Assembly: GCA_934645175.1 (NCBI GenBank) | Contig: CAKUDE010000004.1 | Location: forward strand, 19,765-83,764 | Origin: an uncultured Oscillospiraceae bacterium | Lineage (GTDB): Bacteria; Bacillota; Clostridia; Oscillospirales; Oscillospiraceae | DNA: 64,000 nt | Direction: 5' to 3' | Shown: positions 26,150 to 34,318 of the stretch, piece by piece | How the letters are laid out: each line of letters starts with the position of its first letter | How positions within the stretch are numbered: position 1 is the first letter of the stretch | Notes under the pieces: generated by a model | Seen by the model: only the letters and a program-made list of their open reading frames with translations | Told to the model about the DNA's origin: nothing | The model's database searches: none | Made by a program: the position numbers and the translations under genes

Positions 26150-26467
26150 AATCGTTCCTCCTTTTTTCCGCAGTATAGACAAAATGAGGGGGCAAAAGTG
26201 CCCCATCGAAGAAATCGAGATGTCCCACAAAATGGCCATATAGAAAAAGCCCGAAGTCTTTTGCAAAACTTCGGGCTTGGAAAATGCAAAACGGCGGACA
26301 AGTTTTTGGCTTGTCCGCCGTCTGCGAATATTTGGTTGTACGGGGGTTCGATACTGCACTCAAAGGAAAAACAGCGATTTTACATCTTCAAGAAAACCCG
26401 GCGTTTGGGCAGCAAAAACCCCCGATAAATCGGGGTTTTCGCGGAACATATCTTTTTTATGTTCCTT
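26150..26467. other. Hairpin-rich non-coding segment at the recombinase end
   Basis: No gene is assigned. Three perfect or near-perfect hairpins lie in a row: AAGCCCGAAG/CTTCGGGCTT near 26250-26280, GGCGGACAAG/CTTGTCCGCC near 26293-26322, and the terminator at 26415-26439. As the sequence beyond the recombinase C-terminus it could contain the element's attachment site, but no core repeat can be defined. Confidence 0.5.
26415..26465 (-). terminator. Terminator of the serine recombinase gene
   Basis: On the minus strand two hairpins follow the stop. One is GGAACATA/TATGTTCC (26443-26465). The other is AAAACCCCGAT paired with ATCGGGGGTTTT (26415-26439) followed by further T. Confidence 0.75.
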
Positions 26468-27970
26468 TTATGGTGGAGCAGGGGCGTTCAAGGATGAACA
26501 CCCCTCCGAGGTCCCGCCGCTGCCTTCAAATACGGATTCTATATCATCCAGCGGGATATTGTCAATACTTAACGGCTTCTTGCTGGCGTTGATGATGAGG
26601 GTAAAGTGGTCATCATACAGATAGATGGAATGAACAAAGATATTGATGATGGCCCGGCGCTTATTTACATCGTCAGAGGGCATTTCACAGACATAATCCA
26701 GAAAGGCTAAGATCTGCGCCTCAGTCAGCGTAATCTTCTTGTTTTCCTCGATAGCGAGTTGCGCCTCCAGCTCTGCCTTTTCTGCCATGCGCTTGTTGAG
26801 CCGTTCTGTCAGCATCTCCACAGCCTGCCCCTGCTCAATGGCTTTCCAGAGATTCTCAATGGCCGTGTCTGCCTCTCGAATTGCTTTTCTCTGCGCCTTG
26901 GCGGTCAGGTTGTCCGGGCTTTTGGCGCACTCCTCAGCCACCTTCTTGACAATGAACCGTATCTTCTCCTCGGTCAGCATTTTCAGACACTCGTTAACCA
27001 CACGGTCCTCAATATAAGACTTGCTGACGATCTTCTTGTCACACTTTTTCCTGCGGGCATTTTTGCACATATAGTAGTGATACTGCCTGCCGGTCTTGCT
27101 GGTGCCGCCGTAGCCCACCATCATTTCTTTGCAGTGTCCGCAGAACAGCTTTGTAGTCAGCAGATATTCGCCCTCACCGTGGGTCCGAGCCGGCGCATTT
27201 TTGTTTTTGTTCATCATCGATTGCACCCGGTAAAACAGATCATCGTCCAGAATGCGAGGCATCCCGCCGGGTGTTTCCTTTCCTTTGTAAAGATAGACGC
27301 CGATATAGCGCTTGTTGCTGAGCAGGCGGCTGAGACTGTTGGGGCTGAATTCCTTGCCGAGAGAGGTCTTGACCCTGCGCCGTTTCAGATCTCGGATAAT
27401 TTCCGCTTTCGTTTCGCCGCTGGCGTAGCGCTCATAAATCTCACGGACAATGGCGGCTTCTTCCTCATCTACATAGAACCGTCGCTCGGCATCCACTTTG
27501 AAGCCTAAGCCGGGGTTACTGCCGTTAGACAGGCACTTTTCGGCATTGATGGCCATGCCCCGGTGGATCTTCTGGGAAAGCTCTACGGAGTAGTATTCCG
27601 CCATACTTTCCAGAACGCCCTCTACCAAGATACCGGAGGCATCGTCCGTAATATTTTCCTTGGCGGACAGCACCCGGACGCCGTTCTTTTTCAGCTTCGC
27701 CTTATTGATGGCGCTGTCATAGCGGTTACGGGCAAAGCGGTCCAGCTGATATACCAGAACACCCTCAAAGGTGTGCTTGTCGCTGTCGGAGATCATCCGC
27801 TGAAACTCGGCACGGTTGTCCGTGGTGCCACTGATGGCCCGGTCGATATATTCTCCGACAACAGTATAATGATTCGACTCCGCATATTCATAGCACACCT
27901 TGAGCTGCCCCTCGATGGACTGTTCCGTCTGGCTGTGGCTGGAAAAGCGGGCGTAAATGACTACATTCAT
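26468..27970 (-). CDS. Large serine recombinase (integrase/transposase of an ICE)
   Basis: This 500-residue site-specific recombinase has an N-terminal resolvase domain with the catalytic Ser in YARFSSHSQTEQSIEGQ and the DRFARNRYDS motif. A recombinase domain (about 165-260) follows, then a zinc ribbon (LFCGHCKEMM ... YMCKNARRKKCDKK) and a coiled coil (about 365-430). It is complete for the family and has GAGGAGG before the start. It belongs to the decayed mobile element at 22.2-30.5 kb and is the best candidate for its integration enzyme. Confidence 0.92.
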   Translation of the reverse strand: MNVVIYARFSSHSQTEQSIEGQLKVCYEYAESNHYTVVGEYIDRAISGTTDNRAEFQRMISDSDKHTFEGVLVYQLDRFARNRYDSAINKAKLKKNGVRVLSAKENITDDASGILVEGVLESMAEYYSVELSQKIHRGMAINAEKCLSNGSNPGLGFKVDAERRFYVDEEEAAIVREIYERYASGETKAEIIRDLKRRRVKTSLGKEFSPNSLSRLLSNKRYIGVYLYKGKETPGGMPRILDDDLFYRVQSMMNKNKNAPARTHGEGEYLLTTKLFCGHCKEMMVGYGGTSKTGRQYHYYMCKNARRKKCDKKIVSKSYIEDRVVNECLKMLTEEKIRFIVKKVAEECAKSPDNLTAKAQRKAIREADTAIENLWKAIEQGQAVEMLTERLNKRMAEKAELEAQLAIEENKKITLTEAQILAFLDYVCEMPSDDVNKRRAIINIFVHSIYLYDDHFTLIINASKKPLSIDNIPLDDIESVFEGSGGTSEGCSSLNAPAPP

Positions 27971-28052
27971 ACAGAATCCTCCTCTCCGATTTTTATTATA
28001 GTCATCCGCTCTCCGGTGTCGAATGTGCCGTATATTCCGGGTGCTTCAGAAG

Positions 28053-28190
28053 CTACTCTGCAAAATAGGCCTTACCCTCGTCGCTGGCGTAGAACCTGCG
28101 CAGCTCCGGGAGCATGGCCTTGGCAAAGGAAGTGAGCAGTTCCTCCGGCAGTGCGACCTGCGTATAGTCGATCTTGCGATATTCTTCCAT
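28053..28190 (-). CDS. Small conserved mobile-element protein (45 aa)
   Basis: This 45-residue frame has AAGGAGG exactly 8 bases before the ATG. Its sequence looks genuine (begins MEEYRKIDYTQVALPEELL and ends GKAYFAE). Short proteins of this type are common beside serine recombinases in Clostridia elements. Mostly alpha-helical, no known function. It lies 82 bases before the recombinase start in the same direction and is probably co-transcribed with it. Confidence 0.65.
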   Translation of the reverse strand: MEEYRKIDYTQVALPEELLTSFAKAMLPELRRFYASDEGKAYFAE

Positions 28191-28203
28191 AGGCTGCACC
28201 TCC

Positions 28204-28416
28204 TTATCTCACTCGGTCGCTTCGTCGGCGGTAGTCCCGTTCGCAGAGCTTCACCACGGCATCCTCGATCTGGGCAGCGGTATAGCTCTGGGGAAAGTAC
28301 TTTCGGATGCGCTCCATCGGAATCTTGAGACGAGCCCTCTGATTGGCTTTTTCTTCCGACATAATGGTCTGAATAACCGCTGAGGTCAGTGTCCCTTCCC
28401 GGTCAGCTTTGTGCAT
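28204..28416 (-). pseudogene. C-terminal fragment resembling ParB-type partition protein
   Basis: The 70-codon frame contains SEEKANQRARLKIPMERIRK and a closing helical QIEDAVVKLCERDYRRR. This matches, from memory, the extreme C-terminus of ParB/Spo0J-like proteins of integrative elements. The nuclease and DNA-binding domains are absent, the frame has no ribosome binding site and it overlaps the 3' end of another fragment. It is best read as a deletion remnant. Confidence 0.5.
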
Positions 28417-28606
28417 CCGCCAAGCCTGCGAATAGGATGGAGTGCAGGAGCATCACATCCACGGTGGGCGCTTCATAAACTTCCGTTCCGCTGATGGCAC
28501 TGCGGACAAATTCACTTGTCGTAGTGCGTGCCGTCCTCACTTTTCGGTTCAGCATATCCAGTTCCCTTTGGGTTAGGCGAATCTGAAGTCTGCAATCTCT
28601 TTTCAC
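28403..28606 (-). pseudogene. N-terminal fragment resembling a MobC-type relaxosome protein
   Basis: A GTG at 28606 with AAGGAAG 7 bases upstream starts a ribbon-helix-helix-like segment (RDCRLQIRLTQRELDMLNRK, then TTTSEFVRSAISGTEV) typical of plasmid mobilisation MobC proteins. About 50 codons look genuine. The tail then runs directly into the ParB-like fragment, so a deletion has joined two element genes. No relaxase gene is present in the window. Confidence 0.5.
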
Positions 28607-28702
28607 ATCCAATCTTCCTTTCTCTGTTGGGGGTTTTAGGGGCATGGCCCATAACAAGCGGAATCTGTGCAGACAGATTCCTTGCTTGCTGAGACAGCTG
28701 CG

Positions 28703-28999
28703 TTATATTCGTTCCACTTCATCGAGATACACTTCCTTTCTTGAATTTTCCTTGTAATGGAGCAACAGATGTGTACCGACCGGGATTTCATAGAACCCTA
28801 AGTACCTCTGCCACCACTGTGCAGCCGCCATAATCTTCCGGCCGTCCGCAAAGGTGAAGAATACGCGCAGGCAGTTGCGTGCCTTCGTCTTCAGGTCGAG
28901 AACGGCGACAAAATTACCCGGTTCAAGGTTCAGTGCATAATCCATCGTGATGATGTTCTGTGCTTTGAGCTCGTTTTGGGTGTATACCTTGTTTTCCAT
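28703..28999 (-). CDS. Conserved ICE accessory protein of unknown function (98 aa)
   Basis: This intact 98-residue frame has AAGGAGG before the ATG and reads as a small beta-rich soluble protein (NIITMDYALNLEPGNFVAV, FFTFADGRKIMAAAQWW). Similar proteins occur beside YdbC-like genes in Clostridia integrative elements. No function is known to me. It sits 3 bases downstream of the YdbC-like gene, so the two are one transcript. Confidence 0.7.
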   Translation of the reverse strand: MENKVYTQNELKAQNIITMDYALNLEPGNFVAVLDLKTKARNCLRVFFTFADGRKIMAAAQWWQRYLGFYEIPVGTHLLLHYKENSRKEVYLDEVERI

Positions 29000-29001
29000 G
29001 T

Positions 29002-29223
29002 TTACACCTCCTTTTTCAGCAGCTTGATTAGCATCCGTGCTTCCTCATGGGTGAAGGTACCGCGACTTGTGCACCTATTGTGATCAGGAGACCAGTCGTG
29101 AATGTCGAGCTTCGGCTCTGCACCGTTCCAACTGACCATATTCAGCTCCAGCCTCCAGCCTCGCAACGATTCGGAGATTACACCGATATGCCTTGTGATT
29201 GTGCTTGTGATTCTGTCTTTCAT
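29002..29223 (-). CDS. YdbC-like (PC4-fold) single-stranded DNA-binding protein
   Basis: This 73-residue protein has the YdbC/PC4 pattern: HIGVIS near the start, GWRLELNMVSWNG, KLDIHDWSPDH and a final helix EEARMLIKLLKKEV. YdbC proteins bind single-stranded DNA as dimers and are frequent in conjugative elements. The ATG at 29223 is chosen because AAGGAGG lies 8 bases upstream; an in-frame ATG six codons earlier encodes part of that ribosome binding site. Confidence 0.82.
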   Translation of the reverse strand: MKDRITSTITRHIGVISESLRGWRLELNMVSWNGAEPKLDIHDWSPDHNRCTSRGTFTHEEARMLIKLLKKEV

Positions 29224-29360
29224 TTTGATTTCCTCCTTCATTTTTAATTTTTCAGGCAGATGAAAGAACTGCCTGCGGAACCGGCTCAAAAAGAAATACC
29301 GCGCTGTATTCAGCCGCTTCTTCTATATAAAAGTTAGTTCTTCTCTTGAGCGGATCCAGA

Positions 29361-29384
29361 AAGTAATTATTTATTTAATTACTT
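29361..29384. repeat. AT-rich perfect inverted repeat
   Basis: AAGTAATTA and TAATTACTT flank the 6-base loop TTTATT. It lies upstream of the YdbC-like gene. Confidence 0.7.
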
Positions 29385-29610
29385 ATAGGGGTGCTGCACC
29401 GTCCTTCCGATATCGTTTTTATATGCCTGCCCCGGGGTCTCCGCGGCGTTGCTATGCTCGCTCTTTCGAGGTCGCCGCACAGTCATATCTGTCTCGGTAA
29501 CGGCTATTCAGTTGTCCAGGTACATATCCTCATAATGTGAGGAATGAAAGAGGGGCATTTTGGGGATCCTGCCGAAAAAATTCTTTCTCAATGTCCCTTG
29601 CTGACTCTTC

Positions 29611-29710
29611 TACCCTCAAGTGGTAGATCACGAGAAAGGCCGAAAATTAAGGCGATCGAAAAAATATTTATCCCCTCACTTGGTAGGCAACGAGAAGACC
29701 AAAAAATTAA
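29611..29710 (+). repeat. Two ~40-bp direct repeats
   Basis: Copies at 29611-29650 and 29671-29710 begin exactly 60 bases apart. They share CCCTCA, TTGGTAG or GTGGTAG, ACGAGAA and a final AAATTAA. Differences between copies suggest conserved protein-contact positions. Confidence 0.65.
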
Positions 29711-29734
29711 CCCCCTTGAAAATTTCTTTTGTTT

Positions 29735-29869
29735 TGGCTCCAAATTGGAGCCATTTTCATGTGCGGGACTGCTTGTGGCTCCGAATTGGAGCCATTTTTC
29801 GCCTTTGGCATCAAAATTGATGCCATATCCATTCCGGAGTTCATCGGTGTGGCAGCAAAATTGATGCCA
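29735..29869. repeat. Four palindromic iteron-like units
   Basis: Units at 29735-29753, 29776-29794, 29806-29825 and 29850-29869 share TGGC-N3-(A/G)A(A)ATT-N3-GCCA. The first two are TGGCTCC..GGAGCCA. The last two end GATGCCA, with arm TGGCATC in one and TGGCAGC in the other. Centres are about 41, 31 and 44 bases apart, close to whole helical turns. Confidence 0.75.
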
Positions 29870-29871
29870 TA

Positions 29872-29907
29872 AAAATAAGCGCCTGCCTCTTTTCAGAAGC
29901 AGACGCT
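29872..29907 (-). terminator. Intrinsic terminator of the TnpV-side transcript
   Basis: On the minus strand AGCGTCTGC pairs with GCAGGCGCT (29899-29907 and 29878-29886), followed by TATTTTTAT. It lies just after the stop of the 42-codon frame and directly beside the last palindrome. Confidence 0.75.
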
Positions 29908-29925
29908 CATTTCTTATATTCTTTT

Positions 29926-30054
29926 TTACCGCAGCAGCCGGATCAGCAGCTCATTGATATCCTCGGTGGGCTTGCCGCTTGCTATCAGCTTGTTCCGAAA
30001 GGACAACAGGGCCGTTGTCAGCAGCTGTCGCTCGCCGGCGCAGAGTGCTAACAC
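29926..30054 (-). CDS. Possible small protein (42 aa)
   Basis: A frame with a GTG start encodes a helical peptide (begins VLALCAGERQLLTTALLSF, ends ELLIRLLR). It follows the TnpV-like gene by 33 bases and is followed by a terminator. The ribosome binding site is weak, so it may be the tail of a truncated gene. Confidence 0.4.
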   Translation of the reverse strand: MLALCAGERQLLTTALLSFRNKLIASGKPTEDINELLIRLLR

Positions 30055-30087
30055 TCGATTTCTTCTATACTAGAACATCACCACACC

Positions 30088-30366
30088 TCAGCAATAAACC
30101 AGCTCAGAAAGGATGATCTCTTCCGCTCGGGTGCTGATGCTGTTCATCCGCCCCACCCATTCCATTTGGTTCTCGGCCTTCAGCTGCTCGGTGACGCCTT
30201 CGGCTTCCTTCATCCGCTCAACCAACCGATCGAACATATCCTGTGCTGTGTCGCCGATTTCCTTGAGATGCTCGTCCAGCTTGCCGGTCAGCAGCATTCC
30301 CGTGTAGATGCCGTCTCTGTGCTCGCGCAGATACCGCCTGCGCATTTCTGCAAATCTGTTGTACAT
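30088..30366 (-). CDS. TnpV-like transposon-encoded protein
   Basis: This 92-residue protein resembles TnpV, an accessory protein of clostridial transposons and integrative elements, in FAEMRRRYLREHRDG, GKLDEHLKEIGDTAQ, EGVTEQLKAENQMEWVGRMN and EEIILSELVY. The ATG at 30366 has AAGGAGG at correct spacing. It is shorter at the N-terminus than other TnpV proteins, which usually begin about 30 residues earlier, so it may be truncated. TnpV's molecular role is not established. Confidence 0.72.
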   Translation of the reverse strand: MYNRFAEMRRRYLREHRDGIYTGMLLTGKLDEHLKEIGDTAQDMFDRLVERMKEAEGVTEQLKAENQMEWVGRMNSISTRAEEIILSELVYC

Positions 30367-30759
30367 ATTCTTCCTCCTTTTGCGCCCACCGTGCGGTTTT
30401 CTATCCCCATCCACATGATAGCGCAACCCGAAGGAAAAGCCCAATGTGCGAAAAACAGATTTGCAGATTTGACAGTAAGGCAACAGAAACAGCCATCCCC
30501 GAAATCGATCGGAAATGGCTGTCGTCTATGATGTGGCATTGTCTTAACAAGCAACGAAGCTGTCCGTACAGATTCACTTGTCAGGGGATTCCCTGAGACC
30601 CTGTGAGCGGAAGCTCATACTTAATATTTTTTCTAAAGGGTTCTATGCTGATTTGTATTTGTAAGCCTCTATGTGCGGAGCAGGTTACGCCCGCTCCGTT
30701 TCTTTTTCCTCAAAAGAATTATCATCCACGCCGTATCCGTCCGGATGTAGCTGAAACAA
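30367..30759. other. Non-coding border between the mobile element and the rhamnose locus
   Basis: No gene is supported. A stem ACAGCCAT/ATGGCTGT lies near 30489-30522. A plus-strand terminator-like hairpin (CGGAGC 30676-30681 with GCTCCG 30693-30698, then TTTCTTTTT) lies before the convergent AraC gene. The plus-strand terminator has no matching gene and may belong to a deleted one. Confidence 0.5.
30676..30706 (+). terminator. Orphan intrinsic terminator
   Basis: CGGAGC and GCTCCG with inner GG/CC pairing, followed by TTTCTTTTT on the plus strand. No plus-strand gene ends here. Confidence 0.55.
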
Positions 30760-31956
30760 TCACTGGTGCTTTTCCCGATACTCGCTTGGTGTACTGCCGA
30801 CATAGGCTTTGAACACCCTTGAGAAATGACTGGCAGAGGAAAAACCGAGATAAGAACCGATGGCGGTCAAGGGTTTATCCGAATAGCGGAGGAGGCGCTT
30901 TGCTTCCTCCGTTTTTTCTTTCAGAATGAAGTCAGTCAGCGTTTCGCCCGTTTCCTCTTTGAATTTCCGGGAGAGATAGGAGCGATTCAAAAAAAGCTCC
31001 TCCGCCATTTTCTCTGCGGTGATAGCCTCAGACATATGGTGCTGAATATAGTTCGCCACATCGATGGTCAGCTTGGACGGCTGTTTGCCCAGCCGCAACC
31101 GCTCTACACGCTCGGTATAATCCAAAACCATTCGATATTGAAGATTCAGAATATCTGAGGGAGAGGACAGCAGCTCACATTGCTGAATATAGGAATCACT
31201 ATGGGAAAAGGCATCCTCAACATCCATTCCGCCTCGGATAGCGGCACGGGATACCAGCGTCACGGTGACGATGAAGGTGTTTTTCTTCTGGCGGAGCTGC
31301 TCTTTTGCCAGCACGCCGCCCCGAATGGCAGGTGCATGGTTGATCCACTCTTTTAATGCCGCCGTATCGCCTTTGCGAACCATGCGCATCAGTGCCTGCT
31401 CCTGATCCAGCGTATTGTGCAGGCTCTGTGCCTCATCCACCTTTGCTGACAGCTTCTGCGCAGCCTGCTGCCGCTCTTGCGCCGCAAGCAGCTTTTCCTG
31501 ATCTGCATCATAGATGGCGATGTCCTTCAAGGACAGTGTTTCCCCATTCAGGACATGGTTCATCGTACAAAGCATTTGCAGAATACTTTCAAAGGGCATT
31601 CGCACAATGCTTTTCATGCCCGCAATAAAGTCCTCCATATCATCTGCGGTCACGTCTGCCCGGAAAGCCAGTTCCCGCAGCTCCTGATCCGTTTCTGTGA
31701 TTTGTCGTGTCGGGCCGATCACAATTTTCGTCTGGCCGGAATTGACGATCCCGTAGTAATGGAAATGCGGCGTTGTGATATACCCCACATGGGCCTTCAC
31801 CGCAAAAATCTGCTCCCGGTAAACGGCCATGGGATCACGGGGCAGGTATGCCTGTGAATAATAGAATGTCAGGTTCTCTCCCTCAAAGATCCGAACGGGA
31901 ACGCCGGAAAGATTTCCAATTGTTGTGCAAAGATAGGGCAAATCGATCTGCATCAT
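30760..31956 (-). CDS. AraC-family regulator of the rhamnose locus
   Basis: This 398-residue protein has a long N-terminal sensory region (about 1-290) and a C-terminal AraC double helix-turn-helix (about 295-395: SEAITAEKMAEELFLNRSYL, FKEETGETLTDFI, GFSSASHFSRVFKAYVG). It is divergent from the sugar transporter and the catabolic genes and so is probably their activator, responding to rhamnose or a rhamnoside. AAGGAG precedes the start. No homology of the N-terminal part to RhaR/RhaS cupin domains is evident. Confidence 0.87.
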   Translation of the reverse strand: MMQIDLPYLCTTIGNLSGVPVRIFEGENLTFYYSQAYLPRDPMAVYREQIFAVKAHVGYITTPHFHYYGIVNSGQTKIVIGPTRQITETDQELRELAFRADVTADDMEDFIAGMKSIVRMPFESILQMLCTMNHVLNGETLSLKDIAIYDADQEKLLAAQERQQAAQKLSAKVDEAQSLHNTLDQEQALMRMVRKGDTAALKEWINHAPAIRGGVLAKEQLRQKKNTFIVTVTLVSRAAIRGGMDVEDAFSHSDSYIQQCELLSSPSDILNLQYRMVLDYTERVERLRLGKQPSKLTIDVANYIQHHMSEAITAEKMAEELFLNRSYLSRKFKEETGETLTDFILKEKTEEAKRLLRYSDKPLTAIGSYLGFSSASHFSRVFKAYVGSTPSEYREKHQ

Positions 31957-31979
31957 ATTTCCAGCTCCTTTTGGTTACA

Positions 31980-32008
31980 ATTATACCGCACAAGCAACGA
32001 AAATGCAA
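31980..32008 (-). promoter_or_regulatory. Promoter of the AraC gene
   Basis: On the minus strand, TTGCAT (32003-32008), a 17-base spacer and TATAAT (31980-31985). Confidence 0.78.
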
Positions 32009-32035
32009 GCGCCGCCATTTTGCTTGTGCTATACT
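31990..32035 (+). promoter_or_regulatory. Operator-like inverted repeat and extended -10 promoter of the rhamnose operon
   Basis: TGC then TATACT (32030-32035) forms an extended -10 without a good -35 box, as expected for an activated promoter. Just upstream, ACAAGCAACGAAAATG (31990-32005) and CATTTTGCTTGT form an imperfect inverted repeat overlapping the divergent AraC promoter, a candidate AraC-protein site. Confidence 0.6.
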
Positions 32036-32105
32036 AATAATCAACAAAGCTGGAGCATCAGACAATTCGTCAGAATGATGCCCACAGAACTTGGAGGAAG
32101 TACAC

Positions 32106-33557
32106 ATGAAAACGGGAACGCTTTTAGACCGCAAAGTATTCCAAAGCAAGGTTCATACGGCGGAAGTAGGACGCAAAGAAAAATGGCTGGGGTATCTGCT
32201 TGGCCCCGCCGGTGCGCTGCTGCTCAACGCTGTGCTTGCTACTTACCTGAATGTCTATTACACAGATGTCCTGAAGTTGACCCATGTCTGGGGCGGCGCA
32301 TTTTTGGTGGTATTCCCCATCCTTTCCAAAATCGTTGACGCCATTACCAACGTGGTCATGGGTTATATCATCGACCGCACGCATACAAAGGAGGGCAAAG
32401 CGCGGCCCTGGCTGCTGCTGTCTGCGCCGCTGCTGACGATCACCGGAATTTTGTTGTTTACCGTGCCCAGCGGCTCTGAGACCGTGCAGGTCATCTGGGT
32501 CATGGTGAGCTACAATCTGTTCTACTCCTTCGCCTATACCATCTTCAATATGAGCCACAACCTGATGGTGCCGCTTTCCACCCGCAACATCACGGAGCGC
32601 GGCAGCCTGTCGGTCTTCAACCAGATCGCTACCATCATGATGAGCGGTATTCTGGTGGCGCTGGTATTCCCCATGGTCATCATGCCATTGATCGGCGTGG
32701 ATAAGGGCAAGTGGATCACCCTGATGTGTGCGCTTTCCATTCTGGCGCTGCCGCTGACACTGCTGGAATACTACTTCACCAAGGAGCGCGTTACCCTTGA
32801 AGAGCGGAATGCGGGCATAGAAAAGACGGTGCCGTTTGCACGGCAGCTTCGTGCGATTTTCACGGATAAGTACATGCTTATCATCTATGCCTATTTCCTG
32901 ATCTATACATTTGGCACTTCCATCAAAAATTTGAGTCTGGTCTATTTCTGCAACTATGTTCTTGGTACTTACAATGACGGCATGACCCAGACGATGATCT
33001 CCGTCATCGGTGGCATTCCCATGGGCATCGGCATTTTTGCCGTGTGGCCGCTGGCCAAGAAATTCGGGAAACGGAATGTGACGCTGGCGGGCTTTATTCT
33101 CTATGCCATTGGCGGCGCGATCTGCTGGGCGTTCCCTACAAATATGACCATCATGCTGATCGGCCAATTCATCAAGAACATCGGCGGACTGCCCTGCGCC
33201 TATGTGTTTATGGCGCTGTTTGCGGATGTGCTGGATCATCTGGAATGGGAAACCGGCTTCCGCTCCGACGGTGTGGCGATGAGCGTGTATAACATCATTG
33301 CCGTCGCTATGGTGGGCGTCTGCACCGGCGTGTTTAACGGTCTGCTGGGACATGCGGGCTATATCGCTCCGGAGATCGCGAACGGTGTGACGGTGGCGGC
33401 AGAGCAGAGTGCGGCAGTCAAGAGCGTGATCACATTCGGCTTCGTTGGGCTGGAGGTGTTCACCGGTGTGATTCTTGCGGTGCTGCTGGTGTTCCTCAAT
33501 GTGGAAAAGGGCATTGAAAAGAAGCAGGCGGAGATTAAGGCAAGGGAGGAAAAGTGA
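32106..33557 (+). CDS. GPH-family (MelB-like) sugar:cation symporter
   Basis: This 483-residue, 12-helix transporter of the glycoside-pentoside-hexuronide:cation symporter family is the likely importer of rhamnosides or rhamnose. Family features are the early [15 protein letters not shown] helix, [25 protein letters not shown] with the conserved D and loop GKxRPW (short form GKARPW), and a later [19 protein letters not shown]. The start at 32106 has GGAGGAAG upstream. It is the first gene of a long run of catabolic genes, with the next one starting 3 bases after its stop. Confidence 0.87.
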   Translation: MKTGTLLDRKVFQSKVHTAEVGRKEKWLGYLLGPAGALLLNAVLATYLNVYYTDVLKLTHVWGGAFLVVFPILSKIVDAITNVVMGYIIDRTHTKEGKARPWLLLSAPLLTITGILLFTVPSGSETVQVIWVMVSYNLFYSFAYTIFNMSHNLMVPLSTRNITERGSLSVFNQIATIMMSGILVALVFPMVIMPLIGVDKGKWITLMCALSILALPLTLLEYYFTKERVTLEERNAGIEKTVPFARQLRAIFTDKYMLIIYAYFLIYTFGTSIKNLSLVYFCNYVLGTYNDGMTQTMISVIGGIPMGIGIFAVWPLAKKFGKRNVTLAGFILYAIGGAICWAFPTNMTIMLIGQFIKNIGGLPCAYVFMALFADVLDHLEWETGFRSDGVAMSVYNIIAVAMVGVCTGVFNGLLGHAGYIAPEIANGVTVAAEQSAAVKSVITFGFVGLEVFTGVILAVLLVFLNVEKGIEKKQAEIKAREEK

Positions 33558-33560
33558 AAT

Positions 33561-34316
33561 ATGAAAAAGCCCTTGAAAATCGTAATCATTGCTGCCGCCG
33601 TACTGGTCGTGGCTTCTTTGACGGGGTTGGTGATCACCGGCCTGAAAATCGGCTGGGGACCGTTTGCATTCCTGCATACATGGGATGCGGATGTGGAGAA
33701 GATCCAGCAGACCTATCCCGCAGAGGAAAACCAGAACAGCATCATCTTATATGGAGCATCCAATTTCCGAATGTGGACGGAGATGGAGAATGATCTGCCG
33801 GAATATCGGGTGCAGAACCACGGCTTCGGCGGCTGCACGGATCAGGATCTGATGCACTATGCTGACAGGCTGCTTTATCCCTACCATCCCGCCATTGTGT
33901 TTTTCCAGACAGGGTCGAATGACTATGTTTCCCTAAAGGGGACGGACGAGGAAAAGGTCGCCGCCTGCATGGACTATAAAAAGCAAATGTTTGCCGAGAT
34001 CCATGACCGGCTCCCGGACGCAAAGCTGGTGGTTATGAGTGGCCTGCTTCTGCCGGGGCGCAGCGAATACCGGGAACTTACCGAGGAAATCAATCGGGCG
34101 TTGGAGACGCTCTGCGAAGAAACGGACTACCTCTGGTTTGTGGACGCATCGGCGATGACATGGGACGGGCAGCGTTATGCAGATGCACTATTTATCAAAG
34201 ACGGCATTCACCTGAACCACGAAGGGCAGCTTTTGTGGATGCGGGATTATATCCGTCCCATGATCGAAACTCTGGTTTCTGAATTTGATTTGACACAGGT
34301 GCAAAAGGAGGACTGA
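33561..34316 (+). CDS. Membrane-anchored SGNH/GDSL-family hydrolase
   Basis: This 251-residue esterase-like protein has an N-terminal hydrophobic anchor (about residues 5-28) and the SGNH blocks: ILYGASNFRMW (nucleophile Ser), NHGFGGCTD, QTGSNDYVS and DGIHLNHEG (catalytic Asp and His). It is probably an acetylesterase acting outside the membrane on decorated pectin or rhamnogalacturonan fragments, which would fit the neighbouring rhamnosidase; this is inference. The ribosome binding site lies within the end of the transporter gene. Confidence 0.78.
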   Translation: MKKPLKIVIIAAAVLVVASLTGLVITGLKIGWGPFAFLHTWDADVEKIQQTYPAEENQNSIILYGASNFRMWTEMENDLPEYRVQNHGFGGCTDQDLMHYADRLLYPYHPAIVFFQTGSNDYVSLKGTDEEKVAACMDYKKQMFAEIHDRLPDAKLVVMSGLLLPGRSEYRELTEEINRALETLCEETDYLWFVDASAMTWDGQRYADALFIKDGIHLNHEGQLLWMRDYIRPMIETLVSEFDLTQVQKED

Positions 34317-34318
34317 GA

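Larger units (their letters stand above)
29224..29925. other. 700-bp repeat-rich non-coding region
   Basis: No gene is supported. The region holds an AT-rich inverted repeat (29361-29384), two 40-bp direct repeats 60 bases apart (29611-29710) and four palindromes (29735-29869). Together they look like a replication origin, centromere or operator cluster of the mobile element. Confidence 0.6.

Noticed and set aside
26325..26375. Sequence resembling a tRNA T-arm (GGGGGTTCGATAC)
   Set aside because: The flanking bases do not pair into a T stem and no anticodon or acceptor arm is present, so it is neither a tRNA gene nor a clear integration target.
29544..29864. 106-codon plus-strand frame
   Set aside because: It is composed of the direct repeats and palindromes; no ribosome binding site and repetitive composition.
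29735..29869. CRISPR-like repeat array
   Set aside because: The units are palindromes of only 19-20 bases with 12-24-base spacers and variable arms, and there are no cas genes; an iteron or operator cluster fits better.
32124..33677. 517-codon minus-strand frame opposite the sugar symporter
   Set aside because: His/Gln/Asp-rich shadow of a clear membrane transporter gene.
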